A DNA stretch of 64,000 nucleotides, taken from NCBI GenBank assembly GCA_008360955.1, contig LUCM01008957.1, forward strand, positions 37,324 through 101,323. The letters are read 5' to 3'. The position numbers were made by a program, and so were the translations under genes. The notes beneath the pieces are model-generated. The model did no database searches. It saw only the letters and a list, made by a program, of their open reading frames with translations, and was not told the origin of the DNA. Positions 1 to 10,429 of the stretch are shown piece after piece. The first letter of the stretch is position 1; each line of letters opens with the position of its first letter. Source of the stretch: Fasciolopsis buskii. Lineage: Eukaryota; Platyhelminthes; Trematoda; Plagiorchiida; Fasciolidae.

Positions 1-385
1 CATGAAGCTGAAAGGGCGTCCCTTGTGTATATAAGACAGCCTCCCCCACGCATATTTATCCTGCCTTTCCTAAAAGCATGGTAACCAATTAATTCAATGT
101 CTCTGTCGGGGGTATTTTCGGTCAGCCATGTTTCAGTGATAAGAATGGAATCATATCTACGTGTATACACCAACAGGAGCAGTGCGTGCACCTTATTTAG
201 TATCGAGCGAGCATTTAATAGTAACAGTAAAAATGGCTCGGCTGTAGTAGCATGTGAATGTGGATAACTAGAGTAAATGTCATCATGGACGTGGCGTGGA
301 AAGTCATTGCGAGACAAGCAAGAAAGAATGGATGTTGGTGGTAAGGCCTTTCGGTGATCATGTCCTGTCACGTCTGATTCATAAG
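1..385 (-). CDS. LINE ORF2, N-terminal endonuclease domain (partial)
   Basis: Start of the ORF2 polyprotein (endonuclease plus reverse transcriptase) that nicks target DNA and copies the element RNA. Read on the minus strand the frame stays open to the window edge. It shows the opening of an APE-type endonuclease: NARSILNKV, then DSILITETWL with the catalytic Glu, and RGGGCLIYTR, which corresponds to the usual GGG.C.Y motif. The frame is -1 relative to ORF1 and is open across the ORF1 stop at 386-388. No in-frame ATG precedes the endonuclease motifs, so translation may depend on frameshifting or reinitiation. The reverse transcriptase part is outside the window. The class is clear; the exact family is not. 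Confidence 0.7.
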
Positions 386-2101
386 CTACGGCAGGTTCCA
401 ACCTGTGCGTTGGTATAGGCGGTGAGCAACGTGCATTTGTTGGGGAGTGAAGAGGCTGTGCAACGGTGGTGGAGGGCATGGTATGACTGAGGGAAAAACC
501 GGGTGAAATAATGGGTATCCTGACGGCATTTGGAGCACATCAGTAGGTGGCAGGACGTTTGAAGGCCTGACTTCCAGCTTATTGGAAGCCTCGAGATTTG
601 GTCTGGGAAATTGGGACAGGAGGTGTTGGCAGGTCGGCTTAAGCATCGCGTGTACAGGCTGTAGATGGTCAGTCAAGGGTAACTCGGAAAAGTGTAGTCC
701 TGTCCAGATTTGCATATGGTTCATAAGTCCGTTTGGGGGGACAGGTGACGAGCCAGCACTACAGAAATCAGTTTCAGTTTTGGGACGGTAACAGAGGTTG
801 AAGTTATGGTTATTAAATAACGTTGGATGGGGTGGTGAGAGATGGTTCTTAGTGCAGTTGGGTTTGTTTGTGGTGCTGAAATGAGGAGATTGAGGTCTGA
901 CGGAGTTAGCCATGCCTCCTGAAGGGGCTAAGCAATGTGACCATGGTAAATCTAATAGCACGGTGCTACTATTTACGGGCTCGGCGGGGATCTTAGGAGG
1001 TGGATGAGGTTTATGTGTTTTACGTGGACCTGTTCTATTGAGGAGGGTCGCAGCATCTTTGGTTACAGAAAGGTCGCTTTCCTTCATGTAAAGCACATCA
1101 TTAGACACTTGAGGGCCTGCAGCCTGTAGGGGCAGGTTGGAGTATGACGGTGAACTACAGGTACTGGCCTTGGAAATCGTACTGTAGAGCAGGCGCGGGG
1201 TGGAAGGGTGTTTGGGTCTGACTAAACAAGGTGACGTTGTGTTGCTGTCGCCTAGGTGAGGGCGTTTGGACGGGGGCTGGAATGGGGGGGGCGAGCTCGA
1301 TATGTCTAGGTCTACCAAGGTAGAGCGTGAACTGGTGAACGGTATTGGCTCTAATGAAATTCTGTTAGGCCGGCGAACGGGTGAATGTTTTGGGGACACA
1401 ATGCCCATTTTAGGCCGTGCAATGATTGGTGGTAGTATCTTGGAAATCACATGCATGTGACTGCAGCCGTGCGAAGTGTTGGGGAAAATTTCCCTCTGGA
1501 GAGGTGTTTTGTCTATGGTTATTTTTATATTTTTAAACGGTGTAGTTGCAGCAATAACGCTTTGCTTGCTGATGAAGAGCTTTGCTAGAATCTTTGTCTG
1601 GAACTGCACCATGAGGGGGCAACTATGACGTTGTGTCCGCTTCCGCAGCCTGGTCGTTATACGTGGTATGTGCGCCATGCCGCTAGCCGCCATGAGTTGA
1701 TCTCTAAGGCCGTTCATAGGACTACGATCAGGGATGTTAAAGGCAATAACGTTACATGACCTGTCTACTCTACTCGATGTTTCGCACGCCAGCACATCCA
1801 GGAAGTTGCCAGCGGCCACCAGGTCATGCTTGTCTAGTAGTGTTTCAGGGTCGATGAGGTGGGAAAGGGGTGCAAGCTTTGAGATAGCGCGCTGCAAATT
1901 GCTGCCATGATCCATTAAACTGGATAATCTTCTTTCGAATATTTGTGCCCTGTCATGGGCTCCACCCACTAGGTCATTAAGTACTACGGAGCATTGGATC
2001 ATTGTTCCCAAACGAGGGCCAACTTTGGAGCGTCTCGTTGAGTTAGTTGCACGAACACTGTCAGTGGAGCGTCTGGCTCTCTGCTGAACACCACCAGCCA
2101 T
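386..2101 (-). CDS. LINE ORF1 nucleic-acid-binding protein, 571 aa, intact
   Basis: The longest open frame in the window, from an ATG (Met-Ala-Gly-Gly) to a TAG. ORF1 proteins of non-LTR elements bind the element RNA and form the transposition particle. Residues about 45-85 are helical and may form a short coiled coil. Residues about 115-205 look like the RRM plus C-terminal region seen in many LINE ORF1 proteins: NVIAFNIPD (117-125), a basic TRLRKR stretch (150-155), PLMVQF (162-167) and DKTPLQRE (197-204), the last resembling the conserved D.TP.QR motif. Residues 205-571 are rich in Pro, Ser and His with low complexity. I see no CCHC zinc knuckle. Frame integrity over 1.7 kb suggests recent insertion. 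It is immediately followed by ORF2. Confidence 0.75.
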   Translation of the reverse strand: MAGGVQQRARRSTDSVRATNSTRRSKVGPRLGTMIQCSVVLNDLVGGAHDRAQIFERRLSSLMDHGSNLQRAISKLAPLSHLIDPETLLDKHDLVAAGNFLDVLACETSSRVDRSCNVIAFNIPDRSPMNGLRDQLMAASGMAHIPRITTRLRKRTQRHSCPLMVQFQTKILAKLFISKQSVIAATTPFKNIKITIDKTPLQREIFPNTSHGCSHMHVISKILPPIIARPKMGIVSPKHSPVRRPNRISLEPIPFTSSRSTLVDLDISSSPPPFQPPSKRPHLGDSNTTSPCLVRPKHPSTPRLLYSTISKASTCSSPSYSNLPLQAAGPQVSNDVLYMKESDLSVTKDAATLLNRTGPRKTHKPHPPPKIPAEPVNSSTVLLDLPWSHCLAPSGGMANSVRPQSPHFSTTNKPNCTKNHLSPPHPTLFNNHNFNLCYRPKTETDFCSAGSSPVPPNGLMNHMQIWTGLHFSELPLTDHLQPVHAMLKPTCQHLLSQFPRPNLEASNKLEVRPSNVLPPTDVLQMPSGYPLFHPVFPSVIPCPPPPLHSLFTPQQMHVAHRLYQRTGWNLP

Positions 2102-2160
2102 TCTGCTCTTACTTGAAATTCAGTTTGTGAAGAAAATCTAAGTGAAATTGTGAAAGGTGA

Positions 2161-3430
2161 CCATTTATAGTTGTTTCAACTATAGTGATGACAAGAAGCT
2201 GTGTGTAATCAGATTGGCATACATTTTGAAAGATAAATGCCAAGGGTTACCGTGGAATGACGTAACTTCTGAATACTTCACAAGAATAAGTGGAATCAAC
2301 GGTGGGGAACAGGTCATGGGTCAAGAAAATGGGCCAGAAGGTAAAGTAACAATACAACAATACACTATGACAGATGACATTCGTTAAATGACTGGCAAAA
2401 TTAAACTATATACTAGAATGTGACTTAAACCAAAACACCCTGAGTCTCACTGTACGTCTGAACAGCAGGTTCATGTTGAGGGTTATGGAAACTTGTGGAT
2501 AAAGAAATTAGTAGACAGCCCGAAAGATGTATCTACTCTTGAGGCAACTGAGCAGACCGATTAAATTTATGTGGTATAGAATAAAAGCGCATGTGCTGAG
2601 GGCAGGTCAGAGCTGGAAATGTGGCTGTGAAAGCTTAGACAAAAATTATCCAACTAAATAAACAGTGATCAAATCGTAAATTTCAATGGTCAGGAAAATC
2701 AAGCCAACTTTTATGTCTGAGGAAATGATTCTTACTTAATGAATAATGCCAGAAAAACGAAACAGTAGCTATGAAATCTCCACGATGATAACTCACGACG
2801 TGGGACGGTTTAGCGCAGTTAAAGTTTAGTCTTTCGATAACCTGGTGAATGCGACCGGATCGCGAGCTAACACCTCCATCTGACCCGGGGAGGATGCAAT
2901 GTAAAATAAGCAGGCTAATTATGTGATAAAAATCCGAAGAGCTAAGGCGAAGGGAGATATTACTAAAGAGGGAAAGCAAAAACGATTCCGTCGGTTGGAA
3001 AGTGTCAACAGGAGGGAAGGTAGAGAGAGTGGTTCGTCGTAAGTCAGTTGTGCTTATTGGCCTCAAACGTGCGTAATATTTAAAGGCCTCAAGAAGCAAA
3101 TCAAAATGGAGGCGGACGGACAAGGCTGTTGCTGGTATACTTTAGGCATAATAGGATTAATTGGGGATTAATCAGGTTTGCCGCCGGCTGGTCTAGAATA
3201 AGCATTATCAACGGAGCACTTTCATCTATTGGCTTTGGCTGTACAGTAGTGGGTGTGCAACTGTTAAAGCAAAATTGCAAAGGCAGTGTGAAGGAGTTTC
3301 ACCGTGATTAAATGTTGTGGAAGAAGTGAACATACGCGCCTGGTGTGCATATGAGAGATAGAAGTGGAGCGGAATCTTGGACGGGCGGGACCATGGATAA
3401 ATTTGAGGAATCCAGCACACAAATTACCAC
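2161..3430. other. No gene recognised; LINE-derived background
   Basis: Short open frames only. The part next to 2101 may hold the 5' UTR of the left-edge LINE. The purine-rich plus strand around 2.9-3.1 kb looks loosely like 22.75-22.95 kb, in keeping with more decayed LINE sequence. Confidence 0.4.
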
Positions 3431-3439
3431 TAAGTCTAT

Positions 3440-3780
3440 AACGTGAGAACCATTAGCACGCAGAAAGAAAACGGAAGTTGCGGGGCTTTCCCTTGGCGAG
3501 ATCGGGCTTAGGGTGATGCGGAAAAGAACGGGTGCCGAAAGTGACCCTTTCCCTTCAGAAACCGGTTCATAATTTATTTTTTTCAATACAGAGGTGGATC
3601 ACCCCACATAAGAACTTTGCGTAGCTCCATCGACATATCATAAAATTCTGCGCACCAACAATTTTAGCAGTTGCTAGGGGCGACCTATTTTTAATGTTTG
3701 CAAGCCGTAACCCTGTTGACGTTGGGGTTTACTGCAAAAGCCTATTTTAAACTAAGGATAAACAGTCTCATGGAGGATTG
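3440..3780 (-). repeat. Repeat block, probable CR1-class LINE 3' region, copy 1
   Basis: By eye this block resembles 23270-23600 over its whole length and 7150-7300 over part. Shared landmarks on the plus strand include a tcgagatcgggct-like stretch, the CCACATAAGAACTTT/CCATATAGGAACTTT segment and a following pyrimidine-rich stretch. In two cases (here and 23.4 kb) it lies downstream, in minus-strand terms, of a decayed ORF2 C-terminus, so it is probably the element's 3' untranslated or tail region. Confidence 0.45.
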
Positions 3781-4229
3781 CAACGAGTTTCATCGGGCGT
3801 TTGCCCAAGGATATGAAAAAGCCGCTATAAAGCATAAGTACGTTTTGTGGCTCGCACGGTGTCCTTAAGACAGGTCTGATGAGTGAAATGAAACATAAGA
3901 GAAAAAGGAAGGCTTGCTGCTATGTGATGGTCCAAAGGTTGGGACTCGAGAAGGCAGAAGAACAGGAAGACCGTCTCGAGAGTGGAAGTGCGAATGGAAT
4001 CAGGGTGCAGCCGAATATTGAAGTAGTGAAGGTATTTTGGATTGAATAATAGCACCGCTTTCTTCAACGGAGATAATATGGCTGACTGAGAATGACGAGA
4101 GGTAAATACACGGGACAGGGCTCTAACATATATCAGGCGGCAATCTTTGACATAATATCCAATGACATTTCGTTGCCGTATTCACAGATACTCGAGTCAG
4201 GTTTGATCGTGCACAGTGTTGCATAGGGG

Positions 4230-5215
4230 GGCGTCAGATTAGGTTTCGAGAGCGGCGACTGACTCGACGGCATGCTCTTCTGAGCTACGGCTTTGGCCAG
4301 TCAAAAGGCCTGTGGAATGCTTAGGTAAGCGTTCGTAATGGCCTTAAATTTCGATTTCTTCCGTAAGCCGCCAGGGTTAATTGAAAGTCTTCCCAAGAAC
4401 TTAGATTGAATAATAAGAAATACGATTTAAAAAGAATTCAACAATTTCTTTTTAGCAGCTAAGAGATCAAAGGCGGAGAGGGTGTGTGATAGCAGTTGAG
4501 AATGCAGGTATGTCGGTGAGGACATGCCTAGTCATTTGGTAATGTAAAAAGCCAGGTTTATTTTTAGGCAGTTTGGCCAGAATGGCCCAACTTTGAGGAA
4601 TGAACAGCGTTCCCTGTAATTTATAGTTTCTTACCAGCACTAAACTTACTTGGTGAAGAGCCTCTGAATAGTTCCAACGGAAATTCTATCTCACTTTGAC
4701 AAACTGGAATGCGTCAAATCGCCACACGCAAGAAGTGGCCGAAAGCTTTTTATTAAATGCAGGCGATGCTGTCGGACAGCATCATTGTGCGACAAAGAAG
4801 ATCTACATTTCGCTTAGCTTTAGCCGACTGAATAACATGCTTTGAGAAATTTAAAGGAGCAATGCAGTGAAGACAAAGGTAGAATGTTGTGCGTCGAAAT
4901 GCTGTAGGAAGTTCGCGCAGAAAAATTAAGCCTTTATGCATTTTCCATCCACATATGAGCGTGCCGCCCCTGTCGGCAGGGAACATGCCATCCAGGAGGT
5001 AAGCGAACTTTCCAAAGCAGACAAATTAGCACGGAATTTTATGACGTCAAAAACAGCTTCGTTTAGCTTAAGAGGGCAGGATATCCTTATGACATCAACA
5101 AACCGAATGAAGACACCATGCGGTATTGAAATAACTGCGTCATTAATAGACACAAGAATAACTAGGACCCAAAACTCTACCCCTATGACCTTGCTAATGA
5201 CAGGTCTGGCATAGG
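4230..5215 (-). mobile_element. CR1-class LINE remnant C (ORF2 RT palm to C-terminus)
   Basis: Two broken minus-strand frames align by eye with the better copy at 8485-9439. In 4926-5252, INDAVISIPHGV matches INDALDSISHGV, and the FADDIKI catalytic box has decayed to FVDVIRI, so the metal-binding Asp pair is lost. In 4753-4986, HVIQSAKAKRNVDL and MMLSDSI match the thumb-side sequence of copy A. The part around 4.25-4.4 kb matches the tail of copies A and D (a CTGACTC...CGCTCTTCCGAG-like stretch). It is clearly dead. Confidence 0.62.
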
Positions 5216-5234
5216 TAATAATAATAATAATAAT
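5215..5234. repeat. (TAA)n microsatellite
   Basis: About six and a half uninterrupted TAA units immediately right of LINE remnant C. Confidence 0.85.
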
Positions 5235-5389
5235 GCGCACATTTCTCGACATTCGAGGGGCAGACAGAAGGCAACATCAAATTTACACAAAGATAGTGCA
5301 GTGGAAAATCGGAAAACAAAAATTTTGTTCTGAAGAAGCAGTGTCTGTGTTCCCGCGAACATAGCTTGCAGTGTGATAGGCTAAACATT

Positions 5390-5560
5390 GGTTTTCGATC
5401 TTTAACTCAGAACTGGATTATCCATCACCAAAACTTTGTGGGGCTGATTATGAGTCGCGCACTGCGAGTCAATCCATGTTTAAACGCATCGAAGGTGCGT
5501 ATCGCCGGCGCGAAATTTGGCTGGGGAGCAGTGGTGAGCGTTGTCAAATGGCAGGGTTCA
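5390..5560. repeat. Dispersed repeat X, copy 1
   Basis: Plus-strand 5391-5480, containing TGAGTCGCGCACTGCGAGTC, is a recognisable inverted match to about 16600-16685. The adjoining 5481-5556 part, with GTTTAAACGCATCGAAGGTGCG, is a direct match to about 19146-19222. The three copies share no long reading frame and I cannot name the family. Confidence 0.5.
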
Positions 5561-5589
5561 CCAAAAATCAGGAGGGTTTTACGGTAAAG

Positions 5590-7140
5590 ATGAAGATTAA
5601 TATGGGTGTAATAACGTGATGGAGAACAGTGAAAATCACACTAGATATCATGAGGTGGATGGAGAATGGTAATTAACAACATTCAATAGTCAAAATAGTG
5701 CTCAAAATGAAACAGCGGGAAACCCTCAAGGTTGCATCAGACAATTTGCGGGTAGAAAATGTATGAAGAATTGTGGACAGAGAGACAATGGAATTTACAA
5801 AAATGGTCACTGGACTTATGCGACTGGGAGCGGATTATGTGTGGCGGGAAGAAAACCAGTACGTGTAAGATTTACTGTCAATCCCTAAATACACTTGCCA
5901 TGAATGACCTGTGTATTGTCCCTGTTTAATATCGGTGATCATGGTGTTCCGTGGTGGTAGGGGTCTGGAGGTTGAGGGTTTGTGCCACGTTTCGATAGTG
6001 TTAGTAATTATTCGGCCAATCGAATTGTTTCATGTACGATGAGGCATCCAGGGTGGTCATCGGCTTGGATTTTCGTGACTTAGTGTTACGCGGCCAGGTA
6101 CTGGAGCATTAGGTCCGGATAGCGGCTACCTAATGGGATAGGCACCCAGCGCAACGGATGGAGTGGAGCTTTCAGCGAGAGTTTGCGTTGCATTTTTGGT
6201 CATTGGCGGGCCTGGAGAAGAGCCAGAGCGAGAGGGCAGTCTGGAATTCGTTCCAGCTGGTGGAAAGGTGATTAAACAATAATGAAAAAGGCGATAACGG
6301 TCACCTTCTTACGAAGATTACAGGGACCAGACGACTGTTTTAAATTCGCAGGAGTTAGTTTTCCGTTGACGGGACGTGTTCAACGAACGCCGTCTGCTTT
6401 TCCCCTATAGGATACATGGCACAGTGAGTCCTAGACTGCATGGCCCCTATCTGTAACGCTTTCCTCTTTCATCTTCTGACATCTTTGCAGATGCAGAATG
6501 CAGCGGTCTAATAGCACAGCTAGCGCAGTGGGAACAAAGTCACTTTTCGTTCTGTTTGTGGAACTCGTCTGGCCTACGAGCCTGGTACACATGCTACATG
6601 GAATCAGTTATAACTGATCATATGATCTGCCGCCGATGTTTACTACTTTTAATTGCCAGGAAAGGGCATAACTGAATGGGTCACGGAAGGCAGCGTGGTC
6701 TGGATGCCAGGACAGGATTTGTCACGAGAACTCATAGAGCAGAAGAAAGGGAGAGGCAGAAGAATATTGGGATCAGTAGTTTATGTTTGAACAGGACGAT
6801 AGCAACGTGTACCACAATGCGGTTTCAGTAAGTGTTCATGAATAATTAAGGAAGAAGAACAACGGCAGTTTTTATGAACGTCAACATGCGTACCAGATGT
6901 GCGGTTGGGGGGGCATGTCGAAAAACAGAAGGGTGGGTGGTGAAGCCTAAATAGACAGTCCGGTAAACTTCTTCCCCAGACCGTCCAGAGAGGCAGCCGG
7001 ATGGTTATCTACCAAACAGGGGCGGTGTGTGGTTTCCCCTTTTGCAGGGTAAGGTCTGGGATGCCGGCTTACATATCCATTGCAGAAGGTGGCCCATTCT
7101 TTCGCAGCTCGGATATGCTTGGCTGCTGGGCTCAGACTGA
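5590..7140. other. No gene recognised
   Basis: Fragmentary frames only. Around 5880-5930 a short stretch (AAATACACTTGCCATGAATG) resembles 20833-20880, suggesting another decayed copy of the same LINE-flank material. Otherwise nothing is recognisable. Confidence 0.4.
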
Positions 7141-7149
7141 CCCAGCAGA

Positions 7150-7300
7150 CTTTTCCTTTTTTCTAACAGTTGAATGATGGAGCTCGTATAGGCAGTTTCC
7201 ATAATTCCTCCGCCTGACCTTAATTTTCGCGTTGTTTTTGCAACTGCTGGGGTAGTTTGTTTTTTCCCCACGTTCGGAGATACTGAAACAAACGCATGGA
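7150..7300 (-). repeat. Repeat block, probable CR1-class LINE 3' region, copy 2
   Basis: Plus-strand sequence with CTCCGCCTGACCTTAATTTT and GCAACTGCTGGGGTAGTTTG resembles the 3' region blocks at 3.6 and 23.45 kb. The minus-strand frames here (7005-7376) show no domain. Confidence 0.4.
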
Positions 7301-8029
7301 GGATTGTGGTTAATGCCATAAAACACAGACCTGTACGCATGGCTCCGTCATCGACAAAGCCGTGTTTTGCTTTCACTAGCGAATGCTGCTTGAAGCTTAC
7401 TAATGCGGACTTGTTTGTTGCATAAGCGAAACAAATCGTCTGTGAGACATGGACAGATTTTCTTTTTTTATAAATGGAACTAGGCTGGGTACTTAAGTGA
7501 AAGGAGTGTACCTGGTTCTCGTTAGCAGGTTACTGGGGAGCAAGATGAGTAGGCCGGAAGAGTAAAGGGAACCTCGAATGTGTTCTCTGATGAAATTTTT
7601 GCGAAGAGAGGAATTAGTTCTGGTAATACCCAGCATGGAGATAGGATCCTTTATGTTTGCAGAGTAAATAAGGGGCAGAGAAATCTATAGGGAAATGGAA
7701 TAAGGGTGAGAAGACCGATATAGGGAGGGTTAGTCGCGGTTATAGCTGCCAAAGAATCCAGTATCCGTCTGCTATCACGGACCTTAATGTTATTTAGTGT
7801 TGTCGACTGAGATTCAGGTTTTGGATACTCTACAGTAGTAACTGCTAGAATCCTAAAAGGAATTCGTACGCCCAAGTCCCCGAGGGATTAGGGTCGTATA
7901 CACGAATAACGGTCTGAACAGTCAGTAGTTTCAGGATTTCGTTCTTGAAAGCGATGTTAGACGACGATAGGAGAAGCAACTGTTGGGGCAATGAATTCCA
8001 CAAGGAACAATATTTCTCAGCAAGACGTC

Positions 8030-8368
8030 TGACCTAGGGTTGGCTAATAATACAGAACTTGTGTGGTAGGGTGACCAGGGTAGCATCGAGAAGTATGGGA
8101 GTGAACGCGAAGGCGGGGAAGATATATCCATAGTATTTGCACGACTGCCAGTTGTGAAGCGTTGGGCCTACTGGTCGACCAAAGGTAGGTTCCCCCTTAA
8201 AATGGTCACGGGTATTCCATTTACTCAGCAATCAGCGACGGCCAATCTTCGGGGCTGTCCGTATTACGCCAGTATACTAGGTTCTCTTGCGCCCTCAGAT
8301 AGAGCGTTATTGAAAACAGGGCTTATTAGAAATAGGGACTGGGATGTGTATTTAGAAATCGATGGCTG
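8030..8368 (-). mobile_element. CR1-class LINE ORF2 C-terminal tail fragment
   Basis: Minus-strand translation gives a decayed tail (WQSCKYYGYIFPAFAFTPIL) that lines up with IPSAAQLANVLVTWICSPV at 19.9-20.2 kb, itself like the PSAARLWNSL-type C-terminus of CR1/Jockey ORF2. The plus-strand part 8255-8345 also matches 22600-22700 (a TAGGTTCTCTTGYGCCCT stretch). It may be the end of remnant A or a separate insertion. Confidence 0.45.
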
Positions 8369-8484
8369 ACTCAAGGGCACGCTCTTCCGAGATAGGGGAG
8401 TTGGTCAATTGAAGGACCTGGGTGACACTTAGGTAGGTATTTAGGGCAGCTTTAAAACTGAAGTGGTTCTGTATGGGCCGAATC

Positions 8485-8766
8485 CTAATGGGAAGTTTGT
8501 TCCAAAGTTTGGCATAAACAACCAGAAAGAAATACGACCTTAAAGAGGGTTTGGCGATTTCTGTACGGATAGTTAGAGATATGTGACGGAGAGGGTAGGG
8601 TAGAGTTGATTTTCAGTCGCCGTAGCAAAAGTGGCCCAAGTTTGAGGACCAGACAGCGTTTCTTGTAATTCAGAGTCGTCGAACAGCCTATCACTTGCTT
8701 AGTGAAGCGTCTCTGAATACTTTCAAGGGAGATCCCATCCGACTTTAACATGATGGAGTATATCAA
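8485..8766 (-). pseudogene. LINE A ORF2 thumb/C-terminal piece
   Basis: The 93-codon minus-strand frame carries the typical post-palm region of CR1/Jockey reverse transcriptase: SLESIQRRFTKQVIGC, LNYKKRCLVLKLGPLLLRRLK. The same region recurs in degraded form at 24.1-24.5 kb and in a different family member at 21.82-22.18 kb. It is out of frame with the palm piece at 8777-9439, so a frameshift lies at about 8767-8776. Confidence 0.72.
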
Positions 8767-8776
8767 AGTGCCGTAC

Positions 8777-9439
8777 TCACAGAGTAGTCGAACATGTTTT
8801 GTAAATGCTGAGGATGCTATCGGATAGTTTCATTGTGCGAAAAATCAGACTTGCATTTCTGCTAGCTTTAGCCGACTGAATAACTACGTGCTCTGAAAAA
8901 TCTAGAGAGGCTGAGCAGTTGAGATCAAGGTCATGGATTGTGGGTGTACTTGCAATAGGAAATCCACGTGTCAAAATTAAATCTTTAGATAGCGTATATC
9001 TACATGTCGGTATTTTGCTCTTATGGGCAGAGAAGCTCATCATCCAGGATATACACCAGTCGTCCAAGGCAGACAAATCGGCACAAATGCCTCTAACCGC
9101 AGTACTAACTTCATTTGATTTAAGAGGGTAAACGATTTTTATGTCATCAGCAAACACGAATGGGACGCCGTGAGATATGGAATCTAGTGCATCATTAATG
9201 TACATAAGGAATAGCAGGGGAAGAAGTAAGCTGCCCTGTATGACGCTGCTAGTAATAGGTCTGGGATTGGAGGTAATGCCGTCAATGGAGACCACCTGTG
9301 ATCTTTGGGTTAGGTAAGACGAGGGCCAGGATAGAAGAGAATCGGTGAGGCCAAAGGAGCTTACTTTGGATAAAAGGTGCAGATGAGGGACACGGTCAAA
9401 GGCCATAGACATATCGAGGTAGATGACTGCGAACGCCAT
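8777..9439 (-). pseudogene. LINE A ORF2 reverse transcriptase palm
   Basis: A 220-codon open piece of reverse transcriptase, which copies the element RNA at the nicked target. It begins within palm motif A (VIYLDMSMAFDRVPH, catalytic Asp at about 9416), then SVIQGSLLLPLLFLMYIND (motif B, normally QG..L.P.LF..YIND) and FADDIKIVYPL (motif C, both Asp kept, about 9140-9154). DWCISWMMSFSAHKSK fits the following W....N..KS region, with Asn replaced. It is flanked on its upstream side by the 25-N gap, and ends in a frameshift toward the thumb piece. The catalytic residues are retained although the frame is broken. Confidence 0.78.
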
Positions 9440-9452
9440 ACCCCTGTTCGAT

Positions 9453-9477
9453 NNNNNNNNNNNNNNNNNNNNNNNNN
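9453..9477. other. Assembly gap (25 N)
   Basis: Exactly 25 N, a size often used as a placeholder for a gap of unknown length. It falls inside the RT domain of LINE A between fingers and palm, so sequence may be missing or collapsed here. Confidence 0.98.
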
Positions 9478-9499
9478 CCTAGAAGGTTCAGAAAGTCAG

Positions 9500-9860
9500 A
9501 TTGAAGGTGTGATCAAGATAACGGTGATTGGAGAATCTATGCTGTCATAGGGGCGTTAGGCAATTTTGTGAGACCAAATAAAGGTGCGTCTGACGGGTAG
9601 CTCCTTTTTTTTACCAACTTTTGTCTAATAATCTGAAAGATAACATGGCGTCGATGTTGGTTCATGGGCAGGGCAGTAATTGAACAGATCATGCAGAGAC
9701 CTTTTAATGGGTGAAGGCCATTGCAGAGTGCTTCCAGTTGATCGGAACTACATGAGTTGATTGAAAGTGTTAAGAGGTTGAGCAATAGCAAAGTTAGGTC
9801 GGGGCCAAAACTAAGAACAGCTGATGGAGGGATGCCATCAGGGCCTTGGTAATACCCTGG
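9500..9860 (-). pseudogene. LINE A ORF2 RT fingers (broken)
   Basis: Minus-strand translation near 9820-9845 gives GPDGIPPS, the conserved opening of LINE reverse transcriptase, followed by FGPDLTLLLLNLLTLSINSC, which fits the next helix. Downstream the frame is scrambled toward the gap. The parallel stretch in remnant B is about 11.95-12.1 kb. Confidence 0.6.
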
Positions 9861-9878
9861 TTTGAAATTGGCTTAATG

Positions 9879-10250
9879 TCATTCAATAGTCTTAACATCA
9901 AAGGACACGGCAGATAAGGTAGGGTTATTCCTACTCTGTAGTTCAGGTGGGTTGCTGACTGCAGAAGGCGCCACGGAGGAGGTGAAATATTGATTGAACG
10001 CCCCCGCTATGTCCTTTGGGGTTGTGGCAGACTCGACATTAGGCAAAACTAGGAATTTCACCGATGGTTTTCGATCACAGGATCTTAATTTATAAAGTTT
10101 TGAAAGTATTGTGGGGTGGTTTCTATGCCTCAGTGCCTTAGCTTCTGTTTTTCGAAGGGGAGATTCACTTAGGCGAGAGATAGTGTCAGACTGCTGATGG
10201 AAAATGATAAACTTGTAGAAATCATGTGGCAATGAAAAATGCTGTTGCAA
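9879..10250 (-). pseudogene. LINE A ORF2 endonuclease-RT linker
   Basis: A 123-codon minus-strand frame. It contains LPNVESATTPKDIAGAFNQYFTS in pieces; the KDIAGAFNQYF segment is the usual linker signature (ia..FN.yF.s) just before the RT in CR1/Jockey ORF2. The amino part is basic and helical. It sits correctly between endonuclease (10.43-11.18 kb) and GPDGIPP (9.84 kb). Confidence 0.65.
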
Positions 10251-10429
10251 TTCAGCATATTTGACTTTCAGGGAGGCAAGTTTTGAAGTGTTTTATCTGT
10301 TCATTCCTTCTATAATAGTCAGTTTCGAGATGCAGCTGGCCATGTTGCAATAAAATTCATCTGCAGCTGTCTGTGGGTCAGTCGCTAGAAAAAAGCTTCC
10401 CCAGTCAAGTTGGCGTTATAGAGAGAAAT

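Larger units (their letters stand above)
1..2160 (-). mobile_element. CR1/Jockey-class LINE, 5' half (ORF1 plus start of ORF2)
   Basis: A non-LTR retrotransposon reading right to left and continuing beyond the left edge. It shows a complete ORF1 (386-2101) followed directly by the ORF2 endonuclease frame. This two-ORF order, with an RRM-like ORF1 and an APE-type endonuclease opening ORF2, fits CR1/Jockey/L1-like non-LTR elements. It is the only copy in the window with an undamaged long ORF, so it is probably the youngest insertion on this side. The 5' end is placed only loosely, just right of the ORF1 start; target-site duplications were not found. Confidence 0.72.

Noticed and set aside
582..791. 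Plus-strand frames inside 386-2101
   Set aside because: Shadows of the intact minus-strand ORF1.
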